A stretch of DNA of 20,972 bases from Botryllus schlosseri (lineage: Eukaryota > Chordata > Ascidiacea > Stolidobranchia > Styelidae), in the NCBI GenBank assembly GCA_000444245.1, contig KE605961.1:2389-23360 (forward strand). The letters run 5' to 3'. This document shows, piece after piece, positions 19,301 to 20,972 of this stretch. The position numbers were made by a program, and so were the translations under genes. Every line of letters begins with the position of its first letter. The stretch's first letter is position 1. The notes beneath the pieces are model-generated. The model did not search any database and was not told the origin of the DNA. It saw only the letters and a list, made by a program, of their open reading frames with translations.

Positions 19301-20497
19301 CGGTACCACGGACTTATTAGATATTGTACAGCAGATCACTATCAAACCAAACGTGAAGTTCAATGACCTGTATTATACCGTTGATCAAGTCTTGTACAAC
19401 AACATGAAGCATGTCACTTTAAAAATTGACTGCTTTGGAGTTGCGGATCTCGAGCTGTTTCCACTGATGTTAACTGGTATTAACTGGCTTGATCAAAATT
19501 CGTTATCAGAAGATGCGCTGGAGCTCAACAAAAATACATCTGTGCGAATGAAAATGCAGATATATCACCAGCCAGTTTCAGTCGATCGATTGTATGCGGG
19601 GCAGCTATGGAATTTTTCAGTTTTTGACACTTTCCAAACCTTTCTCGATCGTGTCGTCATTACAGTGGAGCTAGAGTTTTCATATAGCCTCTCCGGTGAA
19701 GTGAAAGTGATTCCTTTGATGGAGCGGGAACTTGCTGACTTGACATATACTCATGAGCACACTACTCACAGTGCGATAACAAAAGGATTCGAACTGGTGC
19801 TCCCTTTGCAAATCGACAACAATGCTGTCATGGAAATCTGTTCTCAGACGAACATCGGCTCTTTGAAGGTATGCACAACAACCTTTCTGATACAAACCAC
19901 GCTTTTCTGATTTGTATCAGTGGATAACATTGTCTCAGAAATTAAATGTTTTGATGTTTCTCTAAGGTTGAATACTGACCGAGTTATCAAATTGCTACAA
20001 CACCACCCATTTTCAATAATTATCGTGATGCACGTAAGTATCGAGTATGTAACAGCTCATAATATTCATCAACGTATGAGGTCTCAATACGGATGGTCAT
20101 AAATTTCAGTCTCTATACATGGTGTTCACACATGAAATATTTGTGAATACTTTGTGCGGACATCACATTATTGACATGATTGGCACTAATATTGTGATAA
20201 ACGCAAACAATTGCATGAAAATATCAGAAAATGATAGTGATTAAAGTCCATTTCAAATTTGGATATTTTTAGAAGTGGTATGTGAGGACGCCGGTGAACA
20301 GATGTGTAAATAGTTACGCTCGATAATAAATCTTGACATATTGTTACCAAATTATGCAACTGTGTCACCACTGCCATTTGCATCTTTCAGGTAATGGCAT
20401 TCATCACGAGAGGTAGCAGTTTTATTGACATGTCTCCACTAAATAATGCTCATGTCTTGGAGGAATTAACCTTGATGAACTGCCCGACTGAAACGAA
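1314..20497 (+). CDS. Very large multi-exon gene for an unrecognised secreted repeat protein (internal part)
   Basis: Seen: about 22 exons on one strand whose phases agree across GT-AG introns: 1314-1383, 1425-1616, 1677-1822, 2086-4646, 7091-7384, 7945-8766, 8935-9182, 9238-9362, 9705-9941, 10593-10979, 11937-12076, 12746-13525, 13583-13687, 14329-14647, 15152-15390, 15461-15713, 17179-17273, 17466-17667, 18632-19868, 19921-20033, 20110-20193 and 20391-20497. The sum is about 8.75 kb. Neither start nor stop codon lies in the window. A unit recurs with the pattern Cys-Gly, 25-40 residues, Asn-Asn, 6-9 residues, Cys; the clearest Cys-Gly codons are at 7962, 15282, 18858 and 20155. Many NxS/T sequons (for example NVT, NIT, NSS, NMS) and the cysteines suggest an extracellular protein. 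No hydrophobic membrane span is evident. The closing D-x-x-x-NN turn recalls CARDB-like extracellular repeats, which is inference only. One phase clash (19868/19921) and two uncertain joins (1383, 20193) are noted elsewhere. Function unknown. Confidence 0.8.
1425..1616 (+). CDS. Exon of the large repeat-protein gene
   Basis: Acceptor TACTATTTTCAG ends at 1424 and the donor is GAT|GTATGT at 1617. Phase 0 throughout, 64 codons, beginning RKDLAFHEFCDKPLSLTG and including a second cysteine in FNCPLGDFEV. The opposite-strand open frames over this exon are shadows. Confidence 0.75.
1677..1822 (+). CDS. Exon of the large repeat-protein gene
   Basis: Acceptor TATATTTCAG ends at 1676 and the donor is AAAG|GTATTC at 1823. 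It opens in phase 0 as QYEGVELNANLKIND and ends in phase 2 (codon AG + A = Arg with the next exon). Contains two glycosylation sequons (NVT and NIT). Confidence 0.75.
1823..2085 (+). other. Intron
   Basis: Bounded by AAAG|GTATTC and TGTATTTTCAG|A. AT-rich; no repeat or coding signal seen. Confidence 0.7.
2086..4646 (+). CDS. Giant internal exon (about 853 codons) of the repeat-protein gene
   Basis: Acceptor TATTTTCAG ends at 2085; the first base completes an Arg codon, and the frame stays open to the donor CAAG|GTAAAG at 4647 (phase 1). It encodes several consecutive diverged units. A divergent signature is YCGEFDTICVRI (Cys codon 2651), and other cysteine clusters include DCFSCNIT and QPQCEIS. 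Sequons such as NSS, NAT, NMS, NIT, NGS, NES, NLT and NTS argue for a secreted product. There is no methionine-led signal peptide, and a start at the ATG of 2069 would lie in intron sequence, so this exon is internal. It is about ten times longer than the median exon here. Confidence 0.85.
5700..5744 (+). repeat. Direct repeat of 16 bp inside the hAT element
   Basis: GGTTTTCTCGCTGACG occurs at 5700-5715 and again at 5729-5744, separated by a T-rich spacer. Probably a local duplication within the element. Confidence 0.85.
6834..6935. repeat. GCGCCCCC repeats and perfect hairpin at the right end of the hAT
   Basis: CAGCGCCCCCCAT occurs at 6834-6846 and 6862-6874, and a third related copy forms one arm of a perfect 12-bp hairpin: CTCCAGCGCCCC (6909-6920), loop CAA, GGGGCGCTGGAG (6924-6935). 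Such subterminal repeats and hairpins are common in hAT elements and may be transposase binding sites (inference). Confidence 0.8.
7091..7384 (+). CDS. Exon of the large repeat-protein gene
   Basis: Acceptor TTTTTTTCAG ends at 7090; its first two bases complete a Glu codon left by the giant exon. Reads KTIRFPYVDEKDLSQLM through to DLSDVTLGL and ends at TTAG|GTAAGT in phase 1. The join straight to 7945 gives ...VTLGLAFSADLCGQV, which fits the repeat signature. Confidence 0.82.
7385..7944 (+). other. Intron with a possible cryptic exon
   Basis: Bounded by TTAG|GTAAGT and TGTTACAG|CA. Nothing repetitive is seen. A short splice-like segment at 7671-7723 (acceptor ATGTTATAG, donor CTT|GTAAGT) is open for 17 codons, but it is out of phase with the next exon; see findings. 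Confidence 0.7.
7945..8766 (+). CDS. Exon of the large repeat-protein gene with two signature motifs
   Basis: Acceptor CCTGTTACAG ends at 7944; the first two bases complete an Ala codon. The donor is CTAG|GTGAGT at 8767 (phase 1). Contains LCGQVNVYVEICLDDD (Cys at 7962) and further on CKLGVHILLMKIDD, Cys at 8421, followed by SNN (8481-8489) and a closing Cys at 8518. This is the standard unit ending. Several extra cysteines (CSPSS, CSRNKSC) may form local disulphides. Opposite-strand and frame-shifted open frames at 8481-8766 are shadows. Confidence 0.85.
8935..9182 (+). CDS. Exon of the large repeat-protein gene
   Basis: Acceptor TTAAAACAG ends at 8934; the first two bases complete an Asp codon. 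Reads DDVVNGLYRRRIFLWTG and includes CKNC and a further Cys. Ends in phase 0 at CAAG|GTAAAT (9183). The preceding 168-bp intron (8767-8934) shows no repeat. Confidence 0.8.
9238..9362 (+). CDS. Exon of the large repeat-protein gene
   Basis: Follows a 55-bp intron (9183-9237) ending TTTTACAG. Reads IKNIQRHVFFGYPMPV and VTCNGSDCSS in phase 0. The donor is TGCA|GTAAGT at 9363, leaving phase 2, so the Gln codon is completed by the next exon. Confidence 0.78.
9363..9704 (+). other. Intron
   Basis: Bounded by GCA|GTAAGT and CCAAACAG|G. The open frame extending through 9604-9704 is intronic read-through of the next exon. No repeat seen. Confidence 0.7.
9705..9941 (+). CDS. Exon of the large repeat-protein gene
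   Basis: Acceptor CAAACAG ends at 9704. Reads MKWETRAIDGTKGVVYYV and on to DAEPEQCRKE, ending at AGTG|GTATGT (9942) in phase 2. A Trp codon spans the next junction. Confidence 0.78.
9942..10592 (+). other. Intron
   Basis: Bounded by GTG|GTATGT and GCTTCTCAG|G. AT-rich. The only structure seen is a perfect 14-bp palindrome TGTCAAATTTGACA at 10141-10154. Confidence 0.7.
10593..10979 (+). CDS. Exon of the large repeat-protein gene
   Basis: Acceptor TGCTTCTCAG ends at 10592. Reads YLGISISNKEQLFGNG, then CKKDWAAHVDTSII, and ends ITNNRARSEV with half a Trp codon at TATG|GTAAGC (10980), phase 2. A second acceptor at 10577 (ATGTTTTCAG) is possible and would add 15 bases in frame. Confidence 0.82.
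11054..11137 (+). repeat. Tandem duplication, 42-bp unit, two copies
   Basis: Copy 1 at 11054-11095 and copy 2 at 11096-11137 agree over their first 37 bases (starting CTTATTGACAAGTAGGG) and differ only near the end of the unit. A recent local duplication in an intron. Confidence 0.85.
11324..11714. mobile_element. Short non-autonomous hAT (391 bp) with perfect target duplication
   Basis: Begins CAGTGGTTCCCGCC and ends ATTGGAAACCAATG, imperfect inverted ends of the hAT type. Both flanks carry the identical 8-mer ATTTAACC (11316-11323 and 11715-11722), a textbook hAT target-site duplication. Subterminal TCGCCCCC runs occur near both ends (11350s and 11630s) in inverted sense to those near the right end (GGGGGCGA at about 11683). 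No coding capacity. Confidence 0.9.
11937..12076 (+). CDS. Exon of the large repeat-protein gene
   Basis: Acceptor TTTTTTCAG ends at 11936; the first base completes Trp. Reads NSYLPYNQVFDIEGG and FCSRFMNLNN (Cys at 12017), the start of a unit ending that finishes in the next exon. The donor chosen is GAAG|GTTCGT at 12077, the one that leaves phase 1 as the next exon needs. The stronger-looking ATG|GTAGTT at 12100 leaves the wrong phase. Confidence 0.72.
12077..12745 (+). other. Intron
   Basis: Bounded by AAG|GTTCGT and CCCTTTCAG|GG. Contains a small hairpin, ATCTCAA-GGT-TTGAGAT at 12317-12333, and two copies of ATCCTGTCCCATT (about 12288 and 12331). No gene. Confidence 0.7.
12746..13525 (+). 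CDS. Exon of the large repeat-protein gene
   Basis: Acceptor CCCTTTCAG ends at 12745; two bases complete a Gly codon. Reads FYEEIIENDNNYLALEL and LVGCEDAYLS (Cys at 12811), completing the unit ending begun at 12017. It continues with a second unit containing IPLNIP, SRICGKIWKI and a closing IICDSKY. Donor GCAG|GTATGA at 13526, phase 1. Confidence 0.85.
13583..13687 (+). CDS. Exon of the large repeat-protein gene
   Basis: Follows a 57-bp intron (13526-13582) ending TTTGTCTTAG. Two bases complete an Asp codon; it reads FEQHNVATIACNGIAV and LCVGGQLRYMLAVS. Donor TCAG|GTAAGG at 13688, phase 1. Confidence 0.78.
13688..14328 (+). other. Intron
   Basis: Bounded by TCAG|GTAAGG and CATTTGCAG|GG. AT-rich with no recognisable repeat or gene. 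Confidence 0.72.
14329..14647 (+). CDS. Exon of the large repeat-protein gene
   Basis: Acceptor TCATTTGCAG ends at 14328; two bases complete a Gly codon. Reads TCTMPRQCRDLVIFSP, then LHCPDIDEDLCDAF, and ends VIIYKLK with a Lys codon split at AGAA|GTAAGA (14648), phase 2. Confidence 0.8.
14648..15151 (+). other. Intron
   Basis: Bounded by GAA|GTAAGA and TTTTTTTCAG|G. An open stretch at 14956-15120 lacks a splice pair that fits phase. No repeat seen. Confidence 0.7.
15152..15390 (+). CDS. Exon of the large repeat-protein gene with one clear unit ending
   Basis: Acceptor ATTTTTTTCAG ends at 15151; the first base completes Lys. Reads GEISIPLITNPVSEL, then FCGHTEIVATIN (Cys at 15282), PNDSI, and a closing RCT (Cys at 15384). 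Donor ACAG|GTTAGA at 15391, phase 1. A different frame that is also open here (15208-15390) is a shadow until the next exon. Confidence 0.82.
15461..15713 (+). CDS. Exon of the large repeat-protein gene
   Basis: Follows a 70-bp intron (15391-15460) ending TTTCTTTTAG. Two bases complete an Asp codon; it reads DVYHVKDVSVLPVLPW and continues to SSNIDADN. Donor CAG|GTTCGT at 15714, phase 2, the same donor hexamer as at 12077. Confidence 0.82.
15714..17178 (+). other. Long intron (1.47 kb) with a degenerate repeat element
   Basis: Bounded by ACAG|GTTCGT and ATTTCTAG|C. Holds a cluster of four AAGTTGCA copies (16367-16422), a small hairpin CAGCTC-CTGCA-GAGCTG at 16260-16276 and the ATTAGATTACAATTAG-rich element at about 16561-16965. 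No coding sequence fits the phase. Confidence 0.7.
16561..16965. mobile_element. Degenerate hAT-like non-autonomous element with ATTAGATTACAATTAG arrays
   Basis: Starts near CAGTGTTACAGCCCTGGGCA and contains repeated AAATTAGATTA and ATTAGAATTA blocks at about 16613-16752 and 16858-16912. A perfect 14-bp inverted pair, AATTAGAGCGAAAT (16673-16686) against ATTTCGCTCTAATT (16888-16901), brackets the centre. Many hAT families carry such arrays after a CTGGGCA-type end. The right end (near GAAGTATTGCCATCCCC) matches the left only weakly and no target duplication was found, so boundaries are approximate. Confidence 0.5.
17179..17273 (+). CDS. Exon of the large repeat-protein gene
   Basis: Acceptor TAATTTCTAG ends at 17178; the first base completes Ser. 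Reads SLHIRAQGNLSLSFTSC (Cys at 17231), then GRQKYLIIQIT. Donor ACGA|GTAAGT at 17274, phase 1. With the next exon it forms another unit ending (C ... IDADK ... ANN). Confidence 0.78.
17466..17667 (+). CDS. Exon of the large repeat-protein gene
   Basis: I chose the acceptor CAATTTCCAG ending at 17465 because it fits phase and gives SPLIDADKQWANNLFSL, matching the unit ending. An upstream AG at 17422 would need phase 0 to stay open. Donor CGAG|GTACGA at 17668, phase 2. The 192-bp intron before it shows no repeat. Confidence 0.72.
17968..18491. mobile_element. Non-autonomous hAT-like element (524 bp), boundaries approximate
   Basis: Left end CTAGGGATGGG and right end CCCAGCCCCAG are inverted with 9 of 11 matches (13 of 15 if the flanking ATTA/TAAT is counted). 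Inside both ends lie GAGTAC, GAGTCAAGTA and ACTCGACTC motifs, like the subterminal arrays of the element at 241-1119. No coding capacity. The flanks AGGTATTA and TAATGACA do not form an 8-bp duplication, so family assignment rests on the ends only. Confidence 0.55.
18311..18358 (+). repeat. Tandem duplication, 24-bp unit, two exact copies
   Basis: CATAAAAACTATAATTCTCG plus TTGA is repeated exactly at 18311-18334 and 18335-18358, followed by a CA remnant. Lies within the element at 17968-18491. Confidence 0.9.
18632..19868 (+). CDS. Large exon of the repeat-protein gene with the clearest unit ending
   Basis: Acceptor CAACTCACAG ends at 18631; the first base completes Arg. 412 further codons reach the donor GAAG|GTATGC at 19869 in phase 0. 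Contains the best signature copy: LCGQSHISLSVEDNG (Cys at 18858), DKSNNYLEKI (18921-18944), and VKVQCPGD (Cys at 18960). It continues with beta-strand-rich sequence, several sequons (NET, NFT, NVS, NTS, NFS), and LPLQIDNNAVMEICSQ near the end. The upstream ATG at 18570 is in frame but lies in the intron; the hydrophobic stretch it adds is not needed by the phase-consistent join. Confidence 0.85.
19921..20033 (+). CDS. Probable exon of the repeat-protein gene, phase inconsistent with its neighbour
   Basis: After a 52-bp intron ending TTTGTATCAG the protein-like frame reads DNIVSEIKCFDVSLRLN and ends at GCAC|GTAAGT (20034) in phase 0. That frame needs one base carried over, but the previous exon ends in phase 0; in the carried-over phase a stop is met quickly. 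Homology to other units (closing Cys after a V-x-x-I-x-C strand) still favours this frame. Confidence 0.6.
20110..20193 (+). CDS. Probable exon of the repeat-protein gene
   Basis: Acceptor TAAATTTCAG ends at 20109. Reads SLYMVFTHEIFVNTLCGHH (Cys at 20155), the opening of a unit ending. The donor ATT|GTGATA at 20194 is weak but leaves phase 0 and joins to 20391 to give LCG...VMAF...NN...C. Without the splice the frame stops after 20236. Confidence 0.55.
20391..20497 (+). CDS. Exon of the repeat-protein gene completing a unit ending
   Basis: Acceptor TGCATCTTTCAG ends at 20390. Reads VMAFITRGSSFIDMSP, LNNAHVLEEL, and NCPTET (Cys at 20481), matching the NN...CP ending of the exon at 18632. Donor CGAA|GTAAGT at 20498, phase 2, so the gene continues beyond the window. 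Confidence 0.78.
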
Positions 20498-20550
20498 GTA
20501 AGTATCAACACACAAGAAATCATTTTGCCATATTTGTATTTGACGACTGT

Positions 20551-20972
20551 GAAAGAGAGAGAGTCTTTATTTTCATCGAACCAAAATACATAACAAACGG
20601 CAGTGATGGTGGTACAGAAAATATGCGTGCACAGTATTCGGTATTAGATAGGAATGATCGATAAGACCGTGAAGGTCATCTAGTCTGATCACACCAGCAT
20701 CAAACAGGTACACTTGACTCTGAACAGTCTGGCTGTAAAAAAATGTTTAGTTAAGAAAGGAAAATAGAAAAAAAATTAAACAATGGTAGCAAATGATCAA
20801 TGAAGCAATGTCTGGGCGAGGTAGGGCAACAGTGTTAGTGTAACGACAAGAGGTGATCAAGTAGGGCTTTTTTGAATCTATTATAAGGCAATTCGCGGAT
20901 ATGTGATGGTAATGCATTCCAGATGATAGGTCCCGAGTAGTCGATAGATCTCTTAGTTAGGTTGCTATTGGG
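20551..20972 (-). mobile_element. 3' end of a non-LTR retrotransposon (CR1/L2/Jockey-type LINE)
   Basis: On the minus strand a frame from the window edge to a stop at 20835 encodes the end of a LINE ORF2, followed by about 284 bases of 3' untranslated sequence that finish AATAAAGACTCTCTCTC, a short simple-repeat tail instead of poly(A). Such tails are usual in CR1/L2-like LINEs. The 5' part lies outside the window, so length and target duplication cannot be judged. It sits in the intron after 20497, opposite to the host gene. Confidence 0.8.
20835..20972 (-). CDS. C-terminal 45 residues of LINE ORF2 (partial)
   Basis: Reads from the window edge without a break to TAA at 20835-20837. It contains YSGPIIWNALPSHIREL and RFKKALLDHLL, the conserved tail (G-P-x-x-W-N-x-L-P-x-x-I-R, then F-K-x-x-L) seen after the reverse transcriptase domain in CR1, L2 and Jockey clade LINEs. 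The catalytic domains are off the window, so activity cannot be judged. Confidence 0.82.
   Translation of the reverse strand, partial: PNSNLTKRSIDYSGPIIWNALPSHIRELPYNRFKKALLDHLLSLH

Overview
The window is animal-type nuclear DNA. It is AT-rich, its coding sequence is cut by GT-AG introns, and several transposon families lie in those introns. I cannot name the species. The small minimum intron size (several introns of 52-70 bp beside others of 0.5-2.4 kb), the abundant hAT elements and a CR1/L2/Jockey-type LINE fit a marine invertebrate such as a tunicate, but that is a guess.

One host gene on the + strand seems to occupy the whole window and to run off both ends. I reconstruct about 22 coding exons from 1314 to 20497, about 8.75 kb of coding sequence (roughly 2,900 codons), plus a doubtful fragment at 1-79. 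Almost all joins keep reading phase across canonical splice sites. The exceptions are one clash between 19868 and 19921 and uncertain joins near 1383 and 20193. The predicted product has many N-glycosylation sequons and recurring cysteines, and no membrane segment is seen here, so it looks like a very large secreted or extracellular protein. It repeats a beta-sandwich-like unit whose clearest signature is a Cys-Gly, then an Asp/Asn-rich turn ending in Asn-Asn, then a closing Cys (LCG...SNN...C). I see at least six good copies and several divergent ones. The spacing recalls CARDB-like extracellular repeats, but I do not recognise the protein.

Layout: 1-79 possible exon; 80-1313 intron with a non-autonomous hAT (241-1119); 1314-1822 three small exons; 2086-4646 a giant 2.56-kb exon; 4647-7090 intron with a 1.97-kb hAT (4981-6954) that holds every ambiguous base I saw; 7091-10979 six exons; 10980-11936 intron with a 391-bp hAT (11324-11714) with perfect 8-bp target duplications; 11937-15713 six exons; 15714-17178 intron with a degenerate ATTAGATTACAATTAG-rich element; 17179-17667 two exons; 17668-18631 intron with another AGTCA-rich element; 18632-20497 four exons; 20551-20972 the 3' end of a LINE on the minus strand.

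No tRNA, rRNA, CRISPR or bacterial-type feature was found. The main points of interest are the unrecognised repeat protein, its uneven intron content, the phase clash near 19.9 kb, and the way the longest introns hold hAT-like insertions.
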